From: Candidatus Solibacter sp.
Lineage (GTDB): Bacteria; Acidobacteriota; Terriglobia; Bryobacterales; Bryobacteraceae
Assembly (NCBI GenBank): GCA_013822245.1
Contig: PNKE01000026.1
Coordinates: 53,071 to 117,070 of the forward strand
Direction of reading: 5' to 3'
Length of the DNA: 64,000 nt
The notes under the pieces were generated by a model, which searched no databases, was not told where the DNA came from, and saw nothing but the letters and a program-made list of their open reading frames with translations. Shown one piece after another: positions 26,736 to 34,924 of this stretch (positions are counted from its first letter, which is position 1; the number at the start of each line of letters is the position of its first letter). The position numbers and the translations under genes were made by a program.

Positions 26736-27896
26736 TCAACCCTCGAGCGCGGGCACGTCCACCCAGCCGCGTTTATCCCACGATGCGATGCCCAGTTCGG
26801 CCAACTGGACGCCCTTGGCGCCTTCGAGCAGCGACCATTGGAACGGCGCGTCTTTCACCACATGGAGCAGGAACATCTCCCACTGGCGCTTGAAGGCGTT
26901 GTCGTAGTTCTCCTGATGCGGCATCTTCTGCCAGCCTGCATTGAAATCAAGCGGGCTGTCGACATCCGGGTTCCAGACCGGCCGCGGCGTGCCGCCATAG
27001 GGCTGGATCCAGCAGTGGCGCAATCCGGCGGCAGCGGAGCCGCGCGTACCGTCCACCTGGACGGTCAGCAGGTCGTCGCGCCGCACCCGGACGCACCACG
27101 ACGAATTGAAGTGGGCGATCACGCCGCCTTCGAGTTGGAAGGTGGCATACGCCGAGTCGTCGGCCGTGCAGTCGTAAGGCTGTCCCGATTCGTCCCAGCG
27201 GCGCTTGATGTGAGTTGCGCCCAGGCAGGAGACGGCCTGGACACTGCCGAAAAGGTTGTCCAACACGTAGCGCCAGTGGCAGAGCATGTCGATGATGATG
27301 CCGCCGCCGTCCTGTTTCCTGTAATTCCAACTGGGGCGCTGGGCGGTGACCGAATCGCCCTCGAAGACCCAATAGCCAAACTCGCCGCGCACCGACAGGA
27401 TCTCGCCGAAGAATCCGGTCTCCTTCAGCAGCTTCAGCTTCAGCATGCCGGGCAGCCAGAGCTTGTCCTGAACGACGCCATGCTTGATGCCGGCCGACTT
27501 TGCCTTGCGGTACAGGCCGAGAGCGGCTTCGAGCGAGTCCGAGGTCGGTTTCTCGCAGTAGACATGCTTGCCGGCGTCGATGGCCTTCGAGACATCGGGG
27601 ACGCGCCGGTCTGTCGTCTGGGAGTCGAAGTAGATCTGGTAATTGGGATCCGCGAGCGCGCCTTCGAGGTTTGTGGTGTATGGCGCTCCGCCGGCCTGCG
27701 CTGAGATGGCGGCCAGTTTGACGGGATTGCGGCCCACCAGCAGCGGTTCGGGCATGATGAATTCAGTCGGACTCACCTTCACCCCGCCCTGCTGGCGGAT
27801 GGCCACGATGGAGCGCATCAGGTGCTGGTTGGTCCCCATGCGCCCGGTGACGCCGTTCATGATGACGCCGATCTTGTGAATAGTCGCTTCGCTCAT
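26736..27896 (-). CDS. Gfo/Idh/MocA family NAD(P)-dependent oxidoreductase
   Basis: About 386 aa from the ATG at 27896, which lies 4 bp after the cupin stop. The N-terminus is a Rossmann-type domain with a modified glycine motif (IMNGVTGRMGTNQ), followed by the family signature region AGKHVYCEKPTS and a mixed alpha/beta domain with DMLCHWRYVLDN. Members oxidise or isomerise sugars, inositols or sugar acids. The frame extends upstream, but that part is antisense to the cupin. It is the last gene of a reverse operon with a cupin and an MFS transporter. Confidence 0.88.
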   Translation of the reverse strand: MSEATIHKIGVIMNGVTGRMGTNQHLMRSIVAIRQQGGVKVSPTEFIMPEPLLVGRNPVKLAAISAQAGGAPYTTNLEGALADPNYQIYFDSQTTDRRVPDVSKAIDAGKHVYCEKPTSDSLEAALGLYRKAKSAGIKHGVVQDKLWLPGMLKLKLLKETGFFGEILSVRGEFGYWVFEGDSVTAQRPSWNYRKQDGGGIIIDMLCHWRYVLDNLFGSVQAVSCLGATHIKRRWDESGQPYDCTADDSAYATFQLEGGVIAHFNSSWCVRVRRDDLLTVQVDGTRGSAAAGLRHCWIQPYGGTPRPVWNPDVDSPLDFNAGWQKMPHQENYDNAFKRQWEMFLLHVVKDAPFQWSLLEGAKGVQLAELGIASWDKRGWVDVPALEG

Positions 27897-27900
27897 TCCA

Positions 27901-28350
27901 TCACACTCCCGGGTTCTTCGTGCATTGAGGCTGCGCGCCTTCAGGCAGGGCCGGAACATCGATGCCCGCCTTGGGCAGCGTGCCGTCGAGTTCCTGCCGC
28001 CAGTGGGCGACATCGCCCGCCGGTCCGTAGCAGTACATCATCCGCGCAGGCGTGCCGCCGACGTTGGTCAACTGATGGAAGACGCCTGGGGGAATGTAAG
28101 CTGCTTGCCCGCTGGTCAGGACTTGCCGCTCCTCGCCCAGGCACATTTCGCAAGTGCCCTCAATAATGATGTAGACCTCTTCCTGCTCCTGGTTGTGCCA
28201 GGGAACCTGACCGCCATTGGGTTCAAGCGTGACGTTGCCGATGGCGAAGTTCCTGCATTGAATCGGCGACATGCCGCCGACCAGGTTCTGGGTCCTTCGG
28301 CGGGCAGGATAGGTCCTGCCCGCGATCTCTTTCAAATCCGCGATGATCAT
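27901..28350 (-). CDS. Cupin-domain protein
   Basis: This 149-aa single-cupin protein has a first motif HNQEQEEVYIIIEG and a second motif PGVFHQLTNVG. The metal ligands appear as His, Gln/Glu and His, a variant of the usual HxH...E. Between the MFS transporter and the Gfo/Idh oxidoreductase it could be a sugar-acid isomerase or a ligand-binding protein. The substrate is not evident. Confidence 0.8.
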   Translation of the reverse strand: MIIADLKEIAGRTYPARRRTQNLVGGMSPIQCRNFAIGNVTLEPNGGQVPWHNQEQEEVYIIIEGTCEMCLGEERQVLTSGQAAYIPPGVFHQLTNVGGTPARMMYCYGPAGDVAHWRQELDGTLPKAGIDVPALPEGAQPQCTKNPGV

Positions 28351-28380
28351 GGCGCCTCTATCTTCCAGGAAATCCCGGCA

Positions 28381-29670
28381 TCAGGACTTCGGGATCTTGG
28401 CGCGTCTCGGGAGTCCGGCGATCGCCAGCGCCCCGATGAAGGCCGTGGCGAACACGGCCAGCATCGCCGAGTGATAGTCCCCGGCGAAGAACAGGTCGCG
28501 CAGCCTGGCGATGAAGTTGGGGAACCAGAACTGGGCGATGGTGTCGGTCGGCAGAATCGCCGACATTGCCCGCGCCAGAGAGTTCAGGCCGAACTGGTCC
28601 GCCGCCATCAATGGGATCAGCATGTAGTCGGCGCCCATGGCGAAACCGAAGACAAGCGCAAACAGGTAAACGTAACCCTCGCTCTCCGGTCTGACGAGGA
28701 ACAGCGATGGAATCGCGAAGGCGACAATCAGGTAAGTCGCCAGCATCACATATTTTCGCGGATACTTATCGGCCAGATAGCCCGCCAGCAACCGCCCGGC
28801 GATGCTTGCCCACAGCACCCAGAAAGAGGCCGTCCCCCAAATCGCGTTGCGCGCCGCCTGGTCAGTGAAGCCCTGATACTCAAAGACGAACTTCATATGG
28901 AAATTGACGGCCGCGATCGAGCCGATCGACGCCGCGCTGCCAGCCAGCAGCAGCCAGAACGACGACTGTTTCATCAACTGGTTGAACGTCTGGCCCGCCG
29001 AGGAGGCCGCGGCGGCGGCCAGCGAGGGCTTGGCCTCGACCTTCTCCATCACCGGTTCGGCGGCCACGGGCGCCGGTTGCACCCCATCAGGGTGCTGGCC
29101 CATGTCCGACGGCCTGTCGCGCAGGAAGAAGAAGGCCAGGGGCCATGCCAGCAGCAGCAGGAAGCTCATGTAGCTCAGCGCCTCCGTGTAAGGCAGTTTT
29201 GAACTGAGGTACGGTCCCAGCTTATTGCCGATCGAGCCGACAATCGCCACCCCGACATAGGTAATGCCCATTGCCCGGCCGCGCTTCTCCTTGAACCAGT
29301 TCGAAATGATGATCTGGTGCGGGATGGGGCCGGAGAGAAAATACCCGGCCATGTAAAGACACCACGCGCCGTAGTACTCCCACTGCGACCCGCCCAGATT
29401 CGCGAACCACTGGAAGCTGAGGAACGTCATGCCCGTACCGATGATGATCAACAGACGCGGACTCACCCTGGGCACGATGATCGGACCCACCCAGATGGTC
29501 AGCAGCACCGCCACGGGCGCACCCAGCGTGACGAAGCTGATCGGCCAACTGTGGTCGTCACGGAAGTAGTCGAAGAAGAAGGCGATGTTGTAGTACGGGA
29601 ATCCAGTGGAAATGCCGAACGTGAGGAAGCACGTCGCAACGATCCACCATCCATAAAATTTCTTTTTCAT
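28381..29670 (-). CDS. MFS transporter
   Basis: The 429-aa protein has about twelve hydrophobic helices and a long hydrophilic central loop (about 190-230) rich in Ala/Glu. The segment WFKEKRGRAMGI between helices 4 and 5 is typical of organic-acid/oxalate-formate-type MFS carriers. It probably takes up the substrate handled by the downstream cupin and oxidoreductase. AGGA lies 10 nt before the ATG. Confidence 0.9.
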   Translation of the reverse strand: MKKKFYGWWIVATCFLTFGISTGFPYYNIAFFFDYFRDDHSWPISFVTLGAPVAVLLTIWVGPIIVPRVSPRLLIIIGTGMTFLSFQWFANLGGSQWEYYGAWCLYMAGYFLSGPIPHQIIISNWFKEKRGRAMGITYVGVAIVGSIGNKLGPYLSSKLPYTEALSYMSFLLLLAWPLAFFFLRDRPSDMGQHPDGVQPAPVAAEPVMEKVEAKPSLAAAAASSAGQTFNQLMKQSSFWLLLAGSAASIGSIAAVNFHMKFVFEYQGFTDQAARNAIWGTASFWVLWASIAGRLLAGYLADKYPRKYVMLATYLIVAFAIPSLFLVRPESEGYVYLFALVFGFAMGADYMLIPLMAADQFGLNSLARAMSAILPTDTIAQFWFPNFIARLRDLFFAGDYHSAMLAVFATAFIGALAIAGLPRRAKIPKS

Positions 29671-29975
29671 GCCGGGGGGCTCCTGTGTCGAGTAGGATAA
29701 GCGATCTTTATATCACAGTAGGCATCCACGCCGTGTGACGCCTCCCGGCGCGACGTCCCGGCGGCTGCGCCCGGGCGCCGCATCCGCGGTTCCCCGCCGC
29801 GCCGGCGGGACTCCGGGAGCCGTTGCCGCACGGGAGATATTTCACCGGACCGGCCACAGCCGGCGTCACTGCGGCATGGGCATTCCGGCGGCCATGCCGT
29901 CTGCCCTCCAGCCCCGGACTGGGGCCGATGGTCCTTCGCTTGGATGGCCTCCCCGGATGGCTTCAACCATACGCG
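29671..29975. other. Intergenic region between the MFS gene and mutL
   Basis: About 305 bp without a credible gene. On the reverse strand TATAAA (29712-29707) may be the -10 of the MFS operon, about 37 nt upstream of its ATG. A GC-rich hairpin with stem CGGCATGG (29872-29879) and CCATGCCG (29892-29899) and a 12-nt loop lies downstream of mutL but has no T-tract. The rest is very GC-rich and I see nothing further. Confidence 0.4.
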
Positions 29976-31874
29976 TCAGATGCGGTGGAAGCTGCGCAGG
30001 ATTTCGCGCATGGTGTAGCGCAGGGCGACGGGACGGCCGTGGGGGCAGGCCATGGGGTATTGGGTTTTGGCGAGCTCGGTGATGAGGAAGTCCATCTTGG
30101 CGGCATCGAGCGGGGTGTTGATCTTGATGGCGGCGCGGCAGGCGATGGAGGCGGCGATGCCGCGGCGCAGGTCGTCGAGCGAGACGCGGCGGAGTTCTGA
30201 CTCGGCCATCTCGATGATCTCGAGGACGACGCGTTCGAGTTCGCCCTGGGGCAGTCCGGCCGGCGCGGCCTTGACGGCGATGGTGCGGTGGCCGAAGGGC
30301 TCGGTCTCGAAGCCGGCTGCTTCGAGTTCGCCGGCGATGCGATCATAGTCAACCTGCTGAGCGGGGGTGAGGGTGATGACGATGGGCATGAGGAGGCGCT
30401 GGACATCGACCGCGCCGCGGGAGCGGGCGGCGAGCACCTGTTCGAATAGGATGCGTTCGTGGGCGACGTGCTGGTCGATGATCCAGAGCCCGTCGGGTCC
30501 GGCGGCGATGATGAAGCTCGAGTGGATCTGGCCCAGCACGCGGAGTTGCGAGAGCGAGGCCATCGACTGCGGCACTTCGAGATCGAGCGAGACGGGGAAG
30601 CCGACGTGGGTGTCGGGGATCTTGAGGCGCAGCGTATCGCCGGGCGGATCCTGGGGCGGCGGCGGCTCGGGCAACTGGAAGTCGAAGCGCGGCGGGGGCG
30701 CGGGCGGCGGACGGAGGGCGGCGAGTTCCCAAGGGTCGGGCAGGACGCTGCGCGGCTGGTCGAAGCGGTGGGTTTCGATGGACTGAGAGAACTCCGAATA
30801 GGGCAGGTAGGCGGCGGGCTGGGCGGGCGAACGTGGCGGCGGCGCGGAAGCCATGGGCCGGGTCTCCATCAGTGACTCCCGCATGGCGTCGCGGACGAAG
30901 TCATGAACGAAGGAGGAGTGGCGGAAGCGAATTTCGGTCTTCGAGGGATGGACGTTGACGTCGACCTCGGCGGGGTCGCAATCGAGGAAGAGCAGGGCGA
31001 AGGGGTAGCAGCCCGACGGCATCAGGTTGTGATAGGCGGCCGAGATGGAGTGCATCAGCAGGCGGTCGCGAATCAGCCGGCGGTTGACGAACAGGAAGAT
31101 GGAATTGCGGTTCGACTTCTGCACCTGGGGGCGCGAGATGAAGCCGCCCAGGCGGAAGCCGCGTGGGCCGTTGTCGCCGGCGAGTTCGGCGCGGCGCGTG
31201 CCGAGTTCGATGAGTTCATCGAGCGCGGCGTCGCCGAAGACCTGAAAGACGCGTTCGCGCAGGGTGTGGACGGGCGTGACGCGCAGCAGTTCCTTGGCGC
31301 CGTGATGGAGCGCGAACGACTTGTCCGGATGGGCCAGCGAGTAGTGAGTGACCAGCGAGGCGATGTGGGCCAGCTCGGTCTGTTCGGTCCGCAGGAACTT
31401 CTTGCGCGCCGGGACGTTGAAGAACAGGTCGCGGACGGTGATGGTGGCCCCCGAAGCCACGGCGTGGTCGGCGCAATCCAGCATTTTGCCGCCTGCGATC
31501 TCGACGCGGGTGCCGGTGCGTTCGCCGGCGGCGACGGTTTCCAGGGTGAGGCGGGAGACCGAGGCGATTGAGGGCAGGGCCTCGCCGCGGAAGCCGAGGG
31601 TGGAGATGGCGTCGAGTTCGCTGACGTCGGAGAGTTTCGAGGTGGCGTGGCGCTCGAAGGCGAGCATGGCGTCGTCGCGCATCAGGCCGCAGCCGTTGTC
31701 GGTAATGCGGATGAGGCGGCGGCCGCCGCTTTCGGTATCCACGCGGATATCGGTGGCGCCGGCGTCGAGAGAGTTTTCGAGCAGTTCCTTGACGACGGAC
31801 GCGGGCCGTTCGACCACCTCGCCGGCAGCGATCTTGTTGGCGACGATGTCTGAGAGAACGCGGATCTTGCCCAT
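29976..31874 (-). CDS. mutL: DNA mismatch repair protein MutL (endonuclease type)
   Basis: About 632 aa from the ATG at 31874, which gives the normal MutL N-terminus (KIRVLSDIVANKIAAGEVVE). The GHKL ATPase motifs follow: ELLENSLDAGAT, ITDNGCG and TLGFRGEALPSI. A Pro-rich linker (about 345-440) leads to the C-terminal dimerisation/endonuclease domain with DQHVAHERILFE (canonical DQHA...E), an ACR motif and CPHGRP. These metal-binding motifs imply a nicking MutL as in bacteria without MutH. The only oddity is Val in place of Ala in DQHA. No clear ribosome-binding site is seen. Confidence 0.96.
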   Translation of the reverse strand: MGKIRVLSDIVANKIAAGEVVERPASVVKELLENSLDAGATDIRVDTESGGRRLIRITDNGCGLMRDDAMLAFERHATSKLSDVSELDAISTLGFRGEALPSIASVSRLTLETVAAGERTGTRVEIAGGKMLDCADHAVASGATITVRDLFFNVPARKKFLRTEQTELAHIASLVTHYSLAHPDKSFALHHGAKELLRVTPVHTLRERVFQVFGDAALDELIELGTRRAELAGDNGPRGFRLGGFISRPQVQKSNRNSIFLFVNRRLIRDRLLMHSISAAYHNLMPSGCYPFALLFLDCDPAEVDVNVHPSKTEIRFRHSSFVHDFVRDAMRESLMETRPMASAPPPRSPAQPAAYLPYSEFSQSIETHRFDQPRSVLPDPWELAALRPPPAPPPRFDFQLPEPPPPQDPPGDTLRLKIPDTHVGFPVSLDLEVPQSMASLSQLRVLGQIHSSFIIAAGPDGLWIIDQHVAHERILFEQVLAARSRGAVDVQRLLMPIVITLTPAQQVDYDRIAGELEAAGFETEPFGHRTIAVKAAPAGLPQGELERVVLEIIEMAESELRRVSLDDLRRGIAASIACRAAIKINTPLDAAKMDFLITELAKTQYPMACPHGRPVALRYTMREILRSFHRI

Positions 31875-31893
31875 GGCGCGATGGCTGAATGCG

Positions 31894-31920
31894 AAAAGGG
31901 CGCCCCATGGCGAGGCGCCC
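31894..31920 (-). terminator. Rho-independent terminator of the adaptor-permease-TolC operon
   Basis: Read on the reverse strand: GGGCGCC (31920-31914), a 9-nt loop, GGCGCCC (31904-31898), then TTTTC. It lies 28 bp after the TolC-like stop and 24 bp before the mutL start, so it separates the two transcripts. Confidence 0.7.
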
Positions 31921-31947
31921 CTATAGGTTAGCGTCTTGGCGGCCCGG

Positions 31948-33600
31948 TCAGGGCTGGAGGACGATGTTCTTCTGTTCGAGCAGCGTACCAAGGCGCTGCT
32001 GAAGTGTGAGCACGTTGCGGCGGTAGGCGACCTGGGCGTTGACCAACTGCGACTCCGTCACGGTCAGGTCGTTCTGGGCCGACAGCAGGAAGAAGATGTT
32101 GATCACGCCGAGGTCGTAGCGCTTCTGATCGGCTTCGGCGCGCTTGCGGGCAAAGTCGACGGCGATCTCGGCCAACTGCACGTTGGCGCGGCTGGACTCG
32201 ACCTGAGAGACGGCGGTGAGCACTTCCTGGCGGATCTGCTGCTCGGTGTTGCGGAGCCGCAGAGCGTTCAACTTGCGGTTGACCACGGCATCGGCGAGGT
32301 TGGCCGAAGCGTTGCGGTCGCGGATGGGCAGGTTCAGGTTCAGGCTGAAGGCATAGGTGTTGTAGGAGAAGAACTGGCCGAGCGCGTCGGAAAGGCCCCC
32401 CTGGATAATGATCGGCGGATTCGAGCCGGCCAGCCGCGTGTTGCCGCCGCGGCCCTGGGTGGAGTAGGTGCCCTGGAGGTTGAGCAGCGGTTTCAGCGCG
32501 TTCATGCTGGAGTCGATCTGGAGTTCGTTCACCTCGATGTTGGTGCGGACGGTCTTCAGGTCCGGGCGCTTTTCGTAGGCGAGCGAAACCATCTGTTCGC
32601 GGTCAATGGGCGTCTTGTCGACCCCGGCGCCGATGTTCTCGGTGAGTTCGACCGGCAGCGTGCGAATATCGGGATCGAGATCGGCTCCGATCTGGCGGCG
32701 AAGGATATCGTCGGCCTGCTGGAGCTGGTACTCGATTTGAACCACGTTCAGTTTGGCCGATGCGGCGTTCTGCTCGGGCTGGAAGACTTCGAGCGGGCTG
32801 GTGGCGCCGAGTTCGACTTCGCGGCGGGAACGTTCGAGCGAGGCTTCGGCGAGTTTGAGGGCCTCGCGCTGGACGCGCAGGCGCTCACGGGCGCCCACCG
32901 TGTCCCAGTAGGCGTTTTCGGAAGTCACCAGCATGCGCTGGATCTGATCAAAGAAACTCTGCTCCGCCGAAACGCGCTGCGCCTTGGCGATGGTGATGGG
33001 CAGTTTGGTGATATAGCGGCCGCGGTTGCGCAGCAGCGGCTGCTGGAAGCCCATCTGCCAGGTGGGGGCGTAGCTGGGATTGAAGAACTGGAAGGTGTTG
33101 TTGGTCGAGTTGCGGTTGATGTTCAACTGCGAAAACAGGGTAGTGCTGATCGGGGTCAACTGCTGGATCCGGGTGGTGAAGGGCTGATCCAGATTCGAGA
33201 CGATGTTGGCGCCCTGGAGCGTGTTGGTGGCGGGCGTGGTGGACCGGGTGGCGCCGTAGCTGGCCGTCAGCGCGGGGTCGAAAATCGCCGAGGCGCGCTG
33301 GATGGCGTTCATGGGCGTTTCGAGCGTCAGGCGCTGAATGCCGATGTCGGTGTTGTTGTTGACCACCAGATCGAGATAATCGCGCAGCGACAGCCGGAGT
33401 TTGCCGTCGACGACGAAGTCCTTCAGCCGGATCGGTGGACGCAGCGTGACGGACTTGTCCATATGGCCGAAGTTCTTCCGCCAGTAGTTGGACGAACCGA
33501 GCCAGGGCGCGGAGAAACCGTCCAGAGCGCTGTTCATCTTGCTGGTGACCTGTGCCGCCAGCGTCATCGAGAAAAGGATAAGAACTGCAACAACTCGCAT
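31948..33600 (-). CDS. TolC-family outer-membrane channel protein
   Basis: About 550 aa from the ATG at 33600, where a signal peptide begins (MRVVAVLILFSMTLAAQ). The protein has the duplicated outer-membrane-efflux-protein pattern with long amphipathic helices, for example around residues 255-330 and 450-540, and beta strands between. It is the export channel for the adaptors and permease encoded just upstream. In-frame Mets further upstream overlap the intergenic region and were not chosen. The last ~80 residues end with LGTLLEQKN, as usual for the family. Confidence 0.88.
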   Translation of the reverse strand: MRVVAVLILFSMTLAAQVTSKMNSALDGFSAPWLGSSNYWRKNFGHMDKSVTLRPPIRLKDFVVDGKLRLSLRDYLDLVVNNNTDIGIQRLTLETPMNAIQRASAIFDPALTASYGATRSTTPATNTLQGANIVSNLDQPFTTRIQQLTPISTTLFSQLNINRNSTNNTFQFFNPSYAPTWQMGFQQPLLRNRGRYITKLPITIAKAQRVSAEQSFFDQIQRMLVTSENAYWDTVGARERLRVQREALKLAEASLERSRREVELGATSPLEVFQPEQNAASAKLNVVQIEYQLQQADDILRRQIGADLDPDIRTLPVELTENIGAGVDKTPIDREQMVSLAYEKRPDLKTVRTNIEVNELQIDSSMNALKPLLNLQGTYSTQGRGGNTRLAGSNPPIIIQGGLSDALGQFFSYNTYAFSLNLNLPIRDRNASANLADAVVNRKLNALRLRNTEQQIRQEVLTAVSQVESSRANVQLAEIAVDFARKRAEADQKRYDLGVINIFFLLSAQNDLTVTESQLVNAQVAYRRNVLTLQQRLGTLLEQKNIVLQP

Positions 33601-33658
33601 GTGTACTCTCTTGCCCAACATGTATTGAACTGGATTCTTCGGGACTCTGGTCCCGGGC

Positions 33659-34918
33659 TCACTCATACCGGATGGCCTCGATCGGATCGAGTTTGGCTGC
33701 CTGGACCGCCGGGTAGATGCCGAACAGCAGGCCGATGCCCACCGACACGCCGAAGGCGACGGCGATGGATGCAAACGTCACTACCGTGGACCAGCCGGCG
33801 GCGGCGGCGATGATGCGCGAAAGCGTGAAGCCGAAGGCGATGCCCGCCAGGCCGCCGATGATGGAGATCATCACCGCTTCGGTCAAGAACTGGCGGACGA
33901 TATCGGCCTGGCGGGCGCCGATGGCCCGGCGGATGCCGATCTCGCGCGTCCTTTCGAGCACCGTGGCCAGCATGATGTTCATGATGCCGATGCCGCCGAC
34001 AAGCAGCGAAATGCCGGCGATACAGATCATGACGATCTTGAAGATGTCCGAGGTCCGCTTCTTCTGTTCCAGCAGCCCGGCGGGGACGGTGACGGTGTAG
34101 TCGCCTGCGTCCTTGTGTGTGGCAGCCAGGATGGCGTTGATCACGTTAGCCGTCTCGATGGAATCGGTGCCGTTCTGGACGCGGATGTAGATGCCGTCGA
34201 TTTCGTCCTTGAGAAAGGAGTTGTTGTCCTCGAAGCGCCTCATGACGGTGTTGTGCGGGGCGACGATCAGGTTGTTGCGGGAGATGATCTCGACGCCCTC
34301 GACGTCGGTGTCCGCTCCTGCCTGCTGGGCCATCACGCCGATTACCTGCAGCCAGACGTCGTTCACCTTGACGAACTTGCCGACGGCCGGCTCATAGCCG
34401 AGCAGGTTCACCTTGGCTGATTCGCCCAGCACGCAGACCGGCGCCGAGCGGTCGTCTTCCTCGGCGGTGAAGAACCGGCCCTCGACGGTGCGCAGGCTCT
34501 GGATCTCCCTATAGTTTGGGAGCACCCCGATCAGCACCGGCGGCTCGGCGGCCGACTTGGGCAGGACCTTCATCGGCTTGAAGCGCTTGCGCGGCGTCAT
34601 CTGGTCGATGCCGGCCACGTTCTCCTTGATCGCCCGGTAGTCGCGCATCGACATGCCAGGCGAGATCGCCCTGCGCGCCTGCAATTCGTTGCGGTCGACG
34701 GCCTCCTTGGCTTCGATGATGATGTTGTTGACGCCCAGCAGGTCGATATAGGAGAGCATCTCCTTTTCGACGCCCGCCGTGATGGCCAGCATGGCCACCA
34801 CCGCGCCGACGCCGAAAATCATGCCGAGCATGGTAAGCATCGTGCGGAGCTTGTGGACCAGGAGGCTGGAAAGCCCCATGTAGATTTCGGGGATATAGGC
34901 TTGCAGAAAGTTACTCAT
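33659..34918 (-). CDS. MacB-type ABC transporter permease (FtsX family), without fused ATPase
   Basis: The 419-aa protein has one N-terminal helix (about 22-48), a MacB-like periplasmic core (about 50-280) and three C-terminal helices (about 295-410) forming the FtsX domain, with the family phrase RTREIGIRRAIGARQADIVRQF. MacB itself carries an ATPase at its N-terminus; here it is absent and no ATPase gene exists in this operon. The gene lies 6 bp after the third adaptor gene and is followed by the TolC-like gene. It must borrow an ATPase, for example that at 20492. Confidence 0.92.
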   Translation of the reverse strand: MSNFLQAYIPEIYMGLSSLLVHKLRTMLTMLGMIFGVGAVVAMLAITAGVEKEMLSYIDLLGVNNIIIEAKEAVDRNELQARRAISPGMSMRDYRAIKENVAGIDQMTPRKRFKPMKVLPKSAAEPPVLIGVLPNYREIQSLRTVEGRFFTAEEDDRSAPVCVLGESAKVNLLGYEPAVGKFVKVNDVWLQVIGVMAQQAGADTDVEGVEIISRNNLIVAPHNTVMRRFEDNNSFLKDEIDGIYIRVQNGTDSIETANVINAILAATHKDAGDYTVTVPAGLLEQKKRTSDIFKIVMICIAGISLLVGGIGIMNIMLATVLERTREIGIRRAIGARQADIVRQFLTEAVMISIIGGLAGIAFGFTLSRIIAAAAGWSTVVTFASIAVAFGVSVGIGLLFGIYPAVQAAKLDPIEAIRYE

Positions 34919-34924
34919 GGCGGA

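Noticed and set aside
31936..33813. Open frame of 625 codons on the + strand opposite the TolC-like gene
   Set aside because: The reverse frame encodes a recognisable TolC-family protein with signal peptide and terminator; the forward one shows only Gly/Val/Asp-rich shadow sequence.
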